Assembly: GCA_903928895.1 (NCBI GenBank)
Contig: CAIYSR010000180.1
Location: 1-35,755 of the forward strand
DNA from: an uncultured Rhodospirillales bacterium
GTDB lineage: Bacteria > Pseudomonadota > Alphaproteobacteria > Acetobacterales > Acetobacteraceae
Direction of reading: 5' to 3'
Length of the DNA: 35,755 nt
In this document: one piece after another, positions 24,129 through 35,586 of the stretch
Layout of the letters: every line of letters starts with the position of its first letter
How positions within the stretch are numbered: the stretch's first letter is position 1
Made by a program: the position numbers and the translations under genes
Notes under the pieces: generated by a model
What the model was told of the DNA's origin: nothing
Seen by the model: the letters and a program-made list of their open reading frames with translations, nothing else
Databases searched by the model: none

Positions 24129-24485
24129 ATGAAACTACCGGAATGGACCAGCCCCGGCATCTGGGGCGCGGTCATCGGCGGAGTCGCAACCATGATCGTC
24201 GGCTTCTCCTACGGCGGCTGGACGACGGCCGGGTCGACCGCGCGCATGGTCACGGAGCAGTCGGGGGTCGCGGTGGTGGCGGCGCTGTCGCCGTTCTGCG
24301 TGGCCAAGGCGCAGCATGATCCGGATGCGGCGAAGCTTGCCAAGTTCAAGGCCGAGACCTCGTCCTACAGCCGCAGCGACATCGTCCGCAGCGCCGGCTG
24401 GGCAACGTTGCCCGGCATGTCGGGACCCGACTATGCGCTGGCGCAAACCTGCTCGGAGCGGCTGCTGGCCGCACCGGCGATCTGA
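24129..24485 (+). CDS. small membrane-anchored hypothetical protein, 118 aa
   Basis: A 118-residue protein with one N-terminal membrane span (about residues 10-30, GIWGAVIGGVATMIVGFSYGG) and a soluble tail. The tail has FCVAKAQHDPDAAKLAKFK, then SDIVRSAGWATLPG and ALAQTCSERL, with two well-spaced cysteines. A good AGGAG site lies 12 bases before the ATG. Similar short proteins occur in alphaproteobacteria as unnamed hypotheticals as far as I recall. The next gene starts 12 bases after the stop, so they are likely co-transcribed. Confidence 0.8.
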   Translation: MKLPEWTSPGIWGAVIGGVATMIVGFSYGGWTTAGSTARMVTEQSGVAVVAALSPFCVAKAQHDPDAAKLAKFKAETSSYSRSDIVRSAGWATLPGMSGPDYALAQTCSERLLAAPAI

Positions 24486-24497
24486 GGCGCGGCGGAC

Positions 24498-24818
24498 ATG
24501 GGAAAGCCCGAACTCGGCCTGAAAGTGGTGTGCGCGAATTGCGCCTGCCGCTTCTTCGACCTCAACCGTACCCCGATCCTGTGTCCGAAATGCGGTGCGG
24601 TGCAGGCGCCGCATCGGCCGCGCTGGAGCCAATCGACCCGTGCGCCGCCCAAGGGCTGGCAGAACCGCCCGCAGCCGGTCTCGACCGACCCGGTGACGCC
24701 GGACGGCGCGTCCGAGGATGCGGCAGATATCGACGCCGATCTCGAGACCATCGATCCCCCGGACGACGATGACGATGATGATGCCATCGAGGCAATCCCG
24801 GCGGTCGAGGAGATCTGA
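24498..24818 (+). CDS. FYDLN-acid domain protein (zinc-ribbon plus acidic tail)
   Basis: A 106-residue member of the alphaproteobacterial TIGR02300/FYDLN_acid family. The zinc-ribbon cysteines are C12, C15, C29 and C32; an extra C17 is present. The name-giving FYDLN is FFDLN here (19-23). The second half is low-complexity and acidic with a run of seven aspartates near residue 95. The family's role is unknown, and its combination of a zinc ribbon and acidic tail suggests contact with nucleic-acid-binding machinery only by analogy. A hairpin follows 7 bases past the stop. Confidence 0.92.
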   Translation: MGKPELGLKVVCANCACRFFDLNRTPILCPKCGAVQAPHRPRWSQSTRAPPKGWQNRPQPVSTDPVTPDGASEDAADIDADLETIDPPDDDDDDDAIEAIPAVEEI

Positions 24819-24825
24819 CCCCTCT

Positions 24826-24849
24826 CCCCTCCCGGTTTTTCGGGAGGGG
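24826..24849 (+). terminator. terminator hairpin after the FYDLN-type gene
   Basis: CCCCTCCCG (24826-24834) pairs perfectly with CGGGAGGGG (24841-24849) around the loop GTTTTT. It is 7 bases from the stop codon and separates this gene from the acyl-CoA ligase gene. Confidence 0.6.
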
Positions 24850-24941
24850 ACATCCGCGACCCCCTGCTGTCCAGCCCGGAAATGCGCTAGTCTCGGCCCA
24901 CGACCGCGAGAGTCGTTGGAAACGCCGGGGAGGCCATTTGA

Positions 24942-26576
24942 ATGTTCGGTTTGATGCAGGATCGCCCGCTGATGATCTCCTCGATCATCACCCATGCCGC
25001 CCGCCAGCATGCCAAGGCCGAGGTGGTGTCAAAAAACCTCGACGGCAGCATCTCCCGCAGCACTTACGCCGAGGTCGAGCACCGTGCCCGCCGCCTGGCA
25101 AAGGCGCTGGTCCTGCTCGGAATTCGCGCCGAGGACCGGGTGGCGACGGTGGCGCTCAATTCCTGCCGCCATGTCGAACTCTATTATGCGATCTCCGGCA
25201 CCGGGGCGATCTGCCACACCATCAACCCGCGCCTGTCACCCGACGATTTTGCCTATGTGGTGAACCACGCGACCGACCGCATAATTTCTGTCGATCCGGT
25301 CTTCGTGCCGCTGATCGCCGCCGTCGCGCCGCTGATCGCCGCCCATGTGCGGGCCATCGTGGTGATGGGGGCGCGGGCCGAGATGCCGAACCTCACCCTG
25401 CCCCACGGGATGGACCTGCTCTGCTACGAGGACCTGATCGACAGCGCTGATGCAGACTACATCTGGCCCGAATTCGACGAGCGCACCGCCGCCTCGCTGT
25501 GCTACACCTCGGGCACCACCGGGCGGCCCAAGGGCGTGCTCTACAGCCACCGCTCCACCCTGCTGCATGCGCTCGCGGTCAATGTCGGCGACGTCATCGG
25601 CATCCGCGCGGTGGATCGCATTCTCCCGGTGGTGCCGATGTTCCATGTCAATGCCTGGGGCATCCCCTATTCCGCGCCGATGGCCGGCGCCGCCCTGATC
25701 ATGCCGGGGCGGCATCTCGACGGCGCCTCCATCGCCAACCTCTTCAACGCGGAGAAGGTGACGATCTCCTGCGGGGTGCCCACGGTGTGGCTCGGGCTGT
25801 TGCAGCATCTGCGCGCGTCGGGCGAGCGGATCGACACCATCCGCCGGCTCACCGTCGGCGGCTCGGCGGTGCCGCGCTCGATGACCGAGGCCTTCGGCAC
25901 CGAATACAATGTCGAGCTCGGCCAGGGCTGGGGCATGACCGAGATGAGCCCGGTCGGGACCTACTGCCAGCCCAACGCGGCCAACGCCGATCTGACCGGC
26001 GAGGACCTGCTGCGGCTGCGCGAGAAGCAGGGTCGTGCGTTGTGGGGCGTCGAGATGCGGATCGTCGGCGACGACGGCGCGGCATTGCCGTGGGACGGCG
26101 TCGCCTTCGGCCTGTTGCAGGTCCGCGGTCCCTGGGTCTGCTCGGCCTATTTCGGCGAGGCGCCAAACTCGGCGCTGGACGCCGACGGCTGGTTCTCCAC
26201 CGGCGACATCGCCACCATCGATGCTGACGGGTTCATGGAAATCACCGACCGGGCCAAGGACGTGATCAAGTCGGGCGGCGAGTGGATCAGCTCGGTGCAG
26301 CTCGAGAACATTGCCGCCGGCCATCCGGACGTCGCGGAGGCCGCCATCATCGCCGCGCGCCATCCCAAGTGGGACGAGCGGCCGCTGCTGATCGTGACGC
26401 CGAAGCCCGGGCACGAGATCGATGTCGCAACGGTGATGGATGTCTTCGAGGGCAAGATCGCGAGCTGGTGGAAACCCGATGATGTGGTGGTGCTGTCCGA
26501 TCTGCCGCATACCGCGACCGGGAAGGTCCACAAGATGGTGCTGCGCGACAAGTACAAGGACCATCTGGTCAAATAG
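24942..26576 (+). CDS. AMP-dependent acyl-CoA ligase (AlkK/DmdB-like)
   Basis: A 544-residue adenylate-forming enzyme that activates a carboxylic acid via acyl-AMP to acyl-CoA. The P-loop-like motif YTSGTTGRPKG is at 188-198, the GWGMTEMSP A5 block near 328, the STGDIA motif near 425, and the catalytic lysine of TATGKVHK is K528. The start MFGLMQDRPLMISSIITHAA is typical of the medium-chain AlkK and methylmercaptopropionate-CoA ligase (DmdB) subgroup, but these subgroups are not separable here. No transporter or beta-oxidation genes flank it. It ends 69 bases before dnaE. Confidence 0.93.
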   Translation: MFGLMQDRPLMISSIITHAARQHAKAEVVSKNLDGSISRSTYAEVEHRARRLAKALVLLGIRAEDRVATVALNSCRHVELYYAISGTGAICHTINPRLSPDDFAYVVNHATDRIISVDPVFVPLIAAVAPLIAAHVRAIVVMGARAEMPNLTLPHGMDLLCYEDLIDSADADYIWPEFDERTAASLCYTSGTTGRPKGVLYSHRSTLLHALAVNVGDVIGIRAVDRILPVVPMFHVNAWGIPYSAPMAGAALIMPGRHLDGASIANLFNAEKVTISCGVPTVWLGLLQHLRASGERIDTIRRLTVGGSAVPRSMTEAFGTEYNVELGQGWGMTEMSPVGTYCQPNAANADLTGEDLLRLREKQGRALWGVEMRIVGDDGAALPWDGVAFGLLQVRGPWVCSAYFGEAPNSALDADGWFSTGDIATIDADGFMEITDRAKDVIKSGGEWISSVQLENIAAGHPDVAEAAIIAARHPKWDERPLLIVTPKPGHEIDVATVMDVFEGKIASWWKPDDVVVLSDLPHTATGKVHKMVLRDKYKDHLVK

Positions 26577-26645
26577 GCGGAATCGCTTGCCGGCGCGGCC
26601 CGGGCGGCCCATTCATGGCAGCAGGCCCGCAGGAACCGACCGACC

Positions 26646-30065
<3,420 letters not shown>

Positions 30066-30220
30066 GCGGACGTCAGGGTTGCCGCGAATTCACGCAGGGT
30101 TGAAGCGCGCGACCGGGGTTTCGCCATGATCGGGGCGCAGATTGCTGGGTGCGCGCCGCCCTTGTGACGGCCGCCCGGCGCCGGATCCGGTTGATCCGGG
30201 GGTTGTCTGGGAGACGCATC

Positions 30221-30517
30221 ATGCATCGCTCCGTTTTGTTGACCGCTGGTTTCGTTCTGGCCGCATTGGCACTCGGCTCGGCGCCGGCATATGCCGACCG
30301 CGAGTGGGGGCATCATCGGCATGGCTATGAAGGTGGGCGGGGGTATGGCAATGGCTATTACGCCCCTCCTCCGGTCTATTACGCCCCACCTCCGGCGTAC
30401 TATGCTCCTCCACCTGTTTATTACGCTCCCCCTCCGGTTTATTTTGCCCCGCCCGTGATGGGTTTGTCCGTGGTGGTGCCTGGCGTGGCGATCGGGCTGG
30501 GCCTGCCGCTGCGCTGA
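30221..30517 (+). CDS. secreted Tyr/Pro-rich repeat protein, 98 aa
   Basis: A 98-residue exported protein. The signal peptide MHRSVLLTAGFVLAALALG ends at AYA near residue 25. A His/Gly-rich stretch follows. Then come heptad units YYAPPPV encoded by a 21-base tandem repeat (30356-30457: four full units and one shortened). The C-terminus MGLSVVVPGVAIGLGLPLR is hydrophobic. Similar YYAPPP-rich small proteins are common in acid-tolerant alphaproteobacteria and have no defined role. Alternative upstream starts exist, but only this ATG gives a clean signal peptide. The 155 bases before it contain no other supportable gene. Confidence 0.8.
   Translation: MHRSVLLTAGFVLAALALGSAPAYADREWGHHRHGYEGGRGYGNGYYAPPPVYYAPPPAYYAPPPVYYAPPPVYFAPPVMGLSVVVPGVAIGLGLPLR
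30356..30457 (+). repeat. 21-base in-frame tandem repeat (YYAPPPV units)
   Basis: Five consecutive units at 30356, 30377, 30398, 30419 and 30440 (last one 18 bases). Units differ mostly at third codon positions, for example GCCCCTCCTCCG, GCCCCACCTCCG, GCTCCTCCACCT and GCTCCCCCTCCG, so the peptide is preserved while the DNA drifts. Confidence 0.85.
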
Positions 30518-30574
30518 TTGCGCGGCGGGCGATCCGGGCTACCTTCCGGCGTGGAACAACCGGAGTCCCGCGCC

Positions 30575-31768
30575 ATGAAGTCCCCTGTGCCGAGCGGAAC
30601 CTATCGCTATCCGGCGATGAATCGCGTGATCTATGGGCAGAACTTCGCCGCCGCGCTGGCGGCGGAGCGGGCGCGCAAGGGGGCGGAGCGGGTGTTCCTG
30701 ATGGCGGGCGCGACGTTGTCGCGGGAGACCGGGTTTGTCGACGAGGTGCGCGCGGCTTTGGGTGCCCATCTGGCCGGCGTTTTCACCGGGATCGGGGCGC
30801 ATACGCCGCGGCTGGATGTGGTGGCGGCGGCCAATGCCGCGCGCGCGGCGGGGGCCGATATGCTGGTGACGCTGGGCGGCGGGTCGGTGACGGATGCGGC
30901 CAAGATGGTGGGGATGTGTCTGGCCAATGACGTGACGGACGCGCGGCAGTTGGATGCGTTTCGCGCGATCACCGGGGCGGATGGGGTGACGCGGCGGCCG
31001 GCGACGAAGGCCGGGGCGGTGCGGACGGTGTCGATCCCGACGACGTTGTCGGCGGGGGAGTTTTCGTCATTCGCGGGGTGTACGGACACGCGGACTGCGG
31101 ATGGGGTGAAGCGCAAGGAGTCCTATGCATCGGCCTCGATGATCCCCGAGGCGGTGATCCTGGATCCGGCGGTGAGCCTGCCGACGCCGGAGTGGTTGTG
31201 GCTGTCGACCGGGATCAGGGCGGTGGATCATGCGGTCGAGGATATCTGCTCGATCAACAGCCAGCCGATGAGCGATGGGGCGTCGCTGCATGCGTTGCGG
31301 CTGCTGGCGCGGGGGTTGCGGGCGTCGAAGGCCGATCCGGAGGATCTGGCGGCGCGGCTGGATTGTCAGTTGGGGGCGTGGATGTCTATGGTGGGATCGC
31401 AGAACGGGGTGACGAAGGGGGCGAGCCATGGGATCGGGCACGTGCTCGGGGGGACGGCGGGGGTGGCGCACGGCTATACGTCCTGCGTGATGCTGCCGCA
31501 TGTGTTGCGGTTCAATGCACCGGTGAACGCGGCGCGGCAGGCGTGGGTGGCCGAGGCGTTGGGGCGTCCGGGCGAGAGCGCGGGGGATGCAGTGGCGGGG
31601 CTGATCGCCGATCTGGGGTTGCCCGGGACATTGCGGGAGGTCGGGGTGCGGGCAGATCAGCTTGATGTGATCGCCGCGGGGTCGATGCATGACCGGTGTA
31701 TTCCCACCAACCCGCGGCCGATCGCGGGGCCAGCGGTGGTGCGCGCGTTGCTTGATGCGGCGTGGTAA
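30575..31768 (+). CDS. iron-containing alcohol dehydrogenase (group III; maleylacetate-reductase-like)
   Basis: A 397-residue NAD(P)-dependent oxidoreductase. The nucleotide block is VTLGGGSVTDAAK (98-110), followed by SIPTTLSAGEFSSFAG (153-168). The metal region GIRAVDHAVE (213-222) keeps H219 but has R215 where canonical Fe-ADHs have Asp. GASHGIGHVLGG (282-293) gives H285 and H289, and H299 follows. The GIRA[V/L]DHAVE form is familiar from a subgroup annotated as maleylacetate reductase or Fe-ADH. The ATG starts MKSPVPSGTY; the 19-residue upstream extension is not family-like. The stop TAA overlaps the ATG of the epimerase gene by one base, so the two are coupled. Confidence 0.9.
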   Translation: MKSPVPSGTYRYPAMNRVIYGQNFAAALAAERARKGAERVFLMAGATLSRETGFVDEVRAALGAHLAGVFTGIGAHTPRLDVVAAANAARAAGADMLVTLGGGSVTDAAKMVGMCLANDVTDARQLDAFRAITGADGVTRRPATKAGAVRTVSIPTTLSAGEFSSFAGCTDTRTADGVKRKESYASASMIPEAVILDPAVSLPTPEWLWLSTGIRAVDHAVEDICSINSQPMSDGASLHALRLLARGLRASKADPEDLAARLDCQLGAWMSMVGSQNGVTKGASHGIGHVLGGTAGVAHGYTSCVMLPHVLRFNAPVNAARQAWVAEALGRPGESAGDAVAGLIADLGLPGTLREVGVRADQLDVIAAGSMHDRCIPTNPRPIAGPAVVRALLDAAW

Positions 31769-32961
31769 TGCGGCATCTGATCGTCACCGGGGGCGGCGGG
31801 TATATCGGCGGGCGGGTGGTGCGCCGCGCGTTGGCGCAGGGTTGGGCGGTGACGGCGCTGTCGCGGAGCAGGCGGGGGGTGCCGGTGGGGGCACGGCATG
31901 TGGTGTGGGGGTTGGGGGAGGGTTTGCCGGCGGACGTGGGTGATGCCCAGGGCGCGGCGGTGATCCATCTGGCGCATGACTGGGGGGTTCGGGCGGAGGC
32001 GAATGCGGCGGGGACGCAGGCGTTGCTGGCTGGGTGCCGGGCGGCCGGGGTAGGGCGGTTCGTGTTTGTCTCGTCGCAGTCGGCGCGGGCGGATGCCGCG
32101 AATATCTATGGGCGGGTGAAGTGGGGGATCGAGCAGATCCTGGATCGGGACGGGGAGGTTTCGGCCCGGGTGGGGCTGGTCTATGGCGGGCCGGTGCAGG
32201 CGATGTTCGGCCTATTGTGCAAGCTGACCGGGATGACGCCGGTGTTGCCGATGATCGATCCGTGGCGGAAGGTCCAGCCGATCCATATCGATGAGGTCGC
32301 CGAGGGGTTGCTGCGGCTGGCGGAGCGGGGCGGGCGGGGCTGGGTCGGGCTGGCGGCGGCGGAGGGGGTGGCGTTCGGGACGTTTTTGAAGGTTCTGGCC
32401 CGGGAGTTTCATGGGCGGGGGCTCATGGTGCTGCCGGTGCCGGTGCGGTTCGCGTTGCTGGCGTGCGATGTTTCGGCGCGGATTCCGTTTTTTCCGACGG
32501 TCGATCGCGAGCGGGTGCTGGGGTTGGCAGGGACACGGGCGATGGCGTGTGGGGCACATCTGGCGGCGTTGGGGCTGGAAGTGGCGCCGATCGAGGTGGG
32601 GTTGCGGCGCGAGGTGGGGAGCCGTCGGGCGATTTTGGCGGAGGGGCGGGGGTTGTTGCGCTATGTGCTGGGGGCGGCACCAGGGGTGGATTTGCTGCGA
32701 CGCTATGTGCGGGCGGTTGGCGGTGGCGGCGCGGTGGCGCGACCTTGGGGGGCGTTGCGGGTGATGGAGGCGTTTGCCGGACCGGTGTTGGCGGGGCGGC
32801 TCGATTTGGCGCTGGCGCTGGCGGAGGCCAGTCCGGAGGGAGAGCGGGCGTTGATGGCCGGGTCGCGCTTCGGGCGGCTGGCGCGGTTGTCTTTGGGGCT
32901 GGTGGTGGATGGGGTGATGTTGCCGGTGCGGGTGGCGGCGGCGTGGTGGCGGCGTGGGTGA
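31768..32961 (+). CDS. NAD-dependent epimerase/dehydratase family protein (extended SDR)
   Basis: A 397-residue protein with an N-terminal Rossmann domain. The nucleotide loop is TGGGGYIGG (7-15), the catalytic pair Y114/K118 in YGRVK, and serines S102/S103 lie just before. The family body ends near 250. The remaining about 140 residues are Arg/Ala/Gly/Leu-rich with no recognised domain and finish in a partly hydrophobic helix and WWRRG. That tail is unusual for sugar epimerases. The start overlaps the alcohol-dehydrogenase stop (TAATG), and the next gene begins inside its last codons. The substrate is unknown; a nucleotide sugar or a bound ketone are both possible. Confidence 0.88.
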   Translation: MRHLIVTGGGGYIGGRVVRRALAQGWAVTALSRSRRGVPVGARHVVWGLGEGLPADVGDAQGAAVIHLAHDWGVRAEANAAGTQALLAGCRAAGVGRFVFVSSQSARADAANIYGRVKWGIEQILDRDGEVSARVGLVYGGPVQAMFGLLCKLTGMTPVLPMIDPWRKVQPIHIDEVAEGLLRLAERGGRGWVGLAAAEGVAFGTFLKVLAREFHGRGLMVLPVPVRFALLACDVSARIPFFPTVDRERVLGLAGTRAMACGAHLAALGLEVAPIEVGLRREVGSRRAILAEGRGLLRYVLGAAPGVDLLRRYVRAVGGGGAVARPWGALRVMEAFAGPVLAGRLDLALALAEASPEGERALMAGSRFGRLARLSLGLVVDGVMLPVRVAAAWWRRG

Positions 32962-34441
32962 GGGGGTCATCATTGTCGGGAGTGGTCCGGCCGGGGTGAG
33001 TGCGGCTTGGCCGCTGCTGCAGGCGGGGGTGGCGGTGACGATGCTGGATGCCGACCCCGGCGGGGCGTTGCCGGCGGCGCCCGAGGGGACGATGGCGGGG
33101 TTGCGGGGGAATGCTTCGCGGTGGCAGGTGCAGTTCGGGGCGGATTTGGCCGGGGTGGCGGGCCGGGGGGCGCTGTCGCCAAAACTGGGGATGCCGTTGG
33201 CCCGTGCGGTGCTGGCGGGGTTCGAGGCCGGGAATCGGATCGGGGTGGACGGGTTCGTCAGCCTGGGGAGCCTGGCGGCAGGCGGGTTGTCGCATATCTG
33301 GGGCGGGGCGGCAGCGGTTTACGATGCGGCGGATTTGGCAGGGTTTCCGTTTGGCGAGGCAGTCCTGGCGCCGTCCTATGCAGCGGTGATGGGGCGGATC
33401 GGCGTGAGCCAGGTCAGCGGGTTTTCGCCGCCGGTAGGCCGGGTGTGGGCGGCGGCGGGGCGACGGCCGGCGACGGATGGGTTCGAACTGGAGCCGGCGC
33501 GCAACGCGGTGCTGCGGGCGGATCGGGACGGGCGTGGGGGATGCGTGCAGTGCAATTTGTGCCTGTTCGGGTGCCATCGGGGCAGCATCTATCATAGCGA
33601 CCAGGAGTTGCCGGCCCTGTTGGCGATGCCGGGGTTTTCGTATCGGCGGGGGGCTCGGGTCGTGCGGGTCGGGGTGGACGCGGGACGGCCGGTCGTTGCG
33701 CTTTCGGGTGGGGAGGTGGTGCGGGGTCAGCGGGTCCTGCTGGCGTGCGGGACGTTGGCGACGACGGGGCTGGTGATGCGGGCGTTGGGGTTGGCGCGGC
33801 TCCGACTGCTGTCAAACCCGGTGGCGGCGATGGCGTTTGTGGTGCCGGGTTTGGTGGGGGCGGGGCTGCCGGAGCGAGGGTTTTCCCTTGGGCAGCTTGC
33901 GTTTCGGCTGGGAATCGGCGGGGGCGTGCGGGCGGCGGGGATGTTGTTTGCGGCCGATGGATTGCCGCTGTCGACGTTCGCGGGACAAATGCCGGTGAGT
34001 CGGCCGGTCGCGCTGCGTCTGGCGCGGGCGTTGGCGCCGGCGCTGGTGCTGGCGAACTGCTACCTGCCCGGAGGGTTCTCCGACAATGCGGTAGTGCTGG
34101 AGGCAGACGGCGTGCGGTTGGTCGGGCGGACCACGGCGGCGGCCCGGGCGGGGTTGCGGGAGGCGGCGCAGCGGTTGCGGCGGGCGCTCGCGGGGCTGGG
34201 AGCGTTCGCCATTCCAGGCTCGCTCACGCTGGCGGCGCCAGGGGCGGATGCGCATGCTGCCGGGACCTTGCCAATGGGCGGCGATGGGCCGGGCGGGACG
34301 GATCTGACGGGGGCGGTTTCAGGGCTGCCAGGTGTTCATGTGGTCGACGGGGCCGCCCTGCCCGCTTTGCCCGCGCGCCATTACACGCTGACCATCATGG
34401 CCAATGCCGACCGGATTGCACGGCTGCTGGCTGTTGCATGA
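32954..34441 (+). CDS. GMC-type FAD oxidoreductase with a Cys cluster
   Basis: About 495 residues. A GTG start lies 8 bases inside the previous gene and gives the FAD loop GSGPAG at 9-14 close to the N-terminus. GGLSHIWGGAAAVYD (about 110-124) is the GMC FAD-covering motif. C197, C200, C203 and C207 form CxxCxxCxxxC (CVQCNLCLFGC), a pattern seen in cholesterol-oxidase-like and Fe-S-containing GMC proteins. The C-terminus has HAAGTLPMGG and VVDGAALPALPARHYTLTIMA, the usual His-containing end. It is likely a sugar, alcohol or sterol-type oxidoreductase passing electrons to a membrane acceptor. No signal peptide is seen. Composition is extremely G-rich. Confidence 0.85.
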   Translation: MGEGVIIVGSGPAGVSAAWPLLQAGVAVTMLDADPGGALPAAPEGTMAGLRGNASRWQVQFGADLAGVAGRGALSPKLGMPLARAVLAGFEAGNRIGVDGFVSLGSLAAGGLSHIWGGAAAVYDAADLAGFPFGEAVLAPSYAAVMGRIGVSQVSGFSPPVGRVWAAAGRRPATDGFELEPARNAVLRADRDGRGGCVQCNLCLFGCHRGSIYHSDQELPALLAMPGFSYRRGARVVRVGVDAGRPVVALSGGEVVRGQRVLLACGTLATTGLVMRALGLARLRLLSNPVAAMAFVVPGLVGAGLPERGFSLGQLAFRLGIGGGVRAAGMLFAADGLPLSTFAGQMPVSRPVALRLARALAPALVLANCYLPGGFSDNAVVLEADGVRLVGRTTAAARAGLREAAQRLRRALAGLGAFAIPGSLTLAAPGADAHAAGTLPMGGDGPGGTDLTGAVSGLPGVHVVDGAALPALPARHYTLTIMANADRIARLLAVA

Positions 34442-34512
34442 ATTTGTCGCGGCGCGGTTGGGCCTGTACGCTTGCCGCAGTCCAGGACCCAAAGCACGGA
34501 AACCCGTCCCCC

Positions 34513-35571
34513 ATGGCCGTCAACACCAAGCGCGTTTTCTATGTCGACCACGTCGCGGCGACGAATTTTCTCGATATCCTGGCCGGGCGGCCGGATATCC
34601 GGGTGGATCGGCTGGAGAATGACAGTTCGGCCCCGGGCGCCGATGCCGTGCTGGCGGCAGCCCATGCGTTCCAGATCGGCTCGGCGCGCGATGAGCTCGA
34701 TGTCGGGTTTCATGCCCATGCGGCGTTGCTGACGCGGACGCCCGATCTGCTGGTGATTTCGACCAACGGCGCCGGCTACGACACCGTCGATCTCGACGCC
34801 TGCACCGCCGCCGGGGTGCTGGTGGTGAACCAGGCCGGGGGGAACAAGGAGGCGGTGGCGGAGCATGCGCTGGCGATGATGCTGTGCCTGGCCAAGCGGA
34901 TCATCGAGACCGACCGGTTCATGCGGCGCTCCGACGGGATCGAGCGCAATGCGTTCATGGGCACGGAACTCAAGGGCAAGACGCTCGGGATCATCGGGAT
35001 CGGGCATGTCGGCGGGCGGCTCGCGGAATTGTGCAAGGCGTTGTTCGGGATGCGGATTTTGGCGGTCGATCCGTATCTGACGGACGCGCAGATCGCGGCC
35101 AAGGGGGCGGAGAAGTCGACGCTCGCGGCGATGCTGCCGGTGGCGGATTTCGTCTCCATCAACTGCCCGCGCACGGCGGAAACGGTGGGGCTGATGGATG
35201 CGGCGGCGTTCGGGCTGATGCAGAAGCATGCGTATTTCGTCACCACGGCGCGGGGCGGCATTCATGACGAGGTGGCACTCGAGGCGGCGCTGCGGGAGAA
35301 GCGGATCGCGGGGGCGGGGCTCGATGTGTGGTTCAAGGAGCCGCCGCCGAAGGATCATCCGCTGATGGCGTTCGACAATGTGCTGGTCAGCCCGCACACG
35401 GCGGGGGTGACGCGGGAGTCGCGGGCCAATATCGCGCGGATCGCGGCCGAGCAGATGCTGGATATCCTGGATGGGAAGCCGGCTTCGCGGGTGTTGAACC
35501 CGGCCGTCTGGCCCGCCTTTGCGGTGCGCTTCGAGAAGGTGTTCGGGTTCGCACCCAAGCAAAACGGATAA
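34513..35571 (+). CDS. D-isomer-specific 2-hydroxyacid dehydrogenase
   Basis: A 352-residue NAD(P)-dependent enzyme that interconverts a 2-hydroxy acid and its keto acid. The Rossmann loop is GIGHVG (162-167), and the catalytic residues are R247 in ARGG, E276 in KEP and H295 in SPHTAG. The start MAVNTKRVFYVDH is family-like; an in-frame ATG at 34438 that overlaps the GMC stop could add 25 residues and would couple it to the upstream gene. The last two codons and the stop fall inside copy 3 of the AT-rich element. The composition returns to normal GC-rich use relative to the preceding G-rich genes. Confidence 0.9.
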   Translation: MAVNTKRVFYVDHVAATNFLDILAGRPDIRVDRLENDSSAPGADAVLAAAHAFQIGSARDELDVGFHAHAALLTRTPDLLVISTNGAGYDTVDLDACTAAGVLVVNQAGGNKEAVAEHALAMMLCLAKRIIETDRFMRRSDGIERNAFMGTELKGKTLGIIGIGHVGGRLAELCKALFGMRILAVDPYLTDAQIAAKGAEKSTLAAMLPVADFVSINCPRTAETVGLMDAAAFGLMQKHAYFVTTARGGIHDEVALEAALREKRIAGAGLDVWFKEPPPKDHPLMAFDNVLVSPHTAGVTRESRANIARIAAEQMLDILDGKPASRVLNPAVWPAFAVRFEKVFGFAPKQNG

Positions 35572-35584
35572 AAGTTTTTTGTTT
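35563..35584. repeat. AT-rich element, copy 3 (truncated by an insertion sequence)
   Basis: GGATAAAAGTTTTTTGTTT (35566-35584) matches the minus strand of copy 1 exactly over this string, and the two bases before it also match. The homology stops after 35584, where DNA continues TACTCCG instead of CTTTTTTTC. It supplies the stop codon of the dehydrogenase gene. The remaining part of the element is displaced by the insertion sequence to the right. Confidence 0.7.
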
Positions 35585-35586
35585 TA

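Noticed and set aside
30356-30457. Direct repeats checked as a possible CRISPR array
   Set aside because: The units are contiguous, in frame and code for YYAPPPV; there are no spacers and no cas genes.
34438-34512. Upstream ATG at 34438 overlapping the GMC stop as the start of the 2-hydroxyacid dehydrogenase
   Set aside because: It would add 25 residues (MNLSRRGWACTLAAVQD...) not typical of the family; kept as an alternative only.
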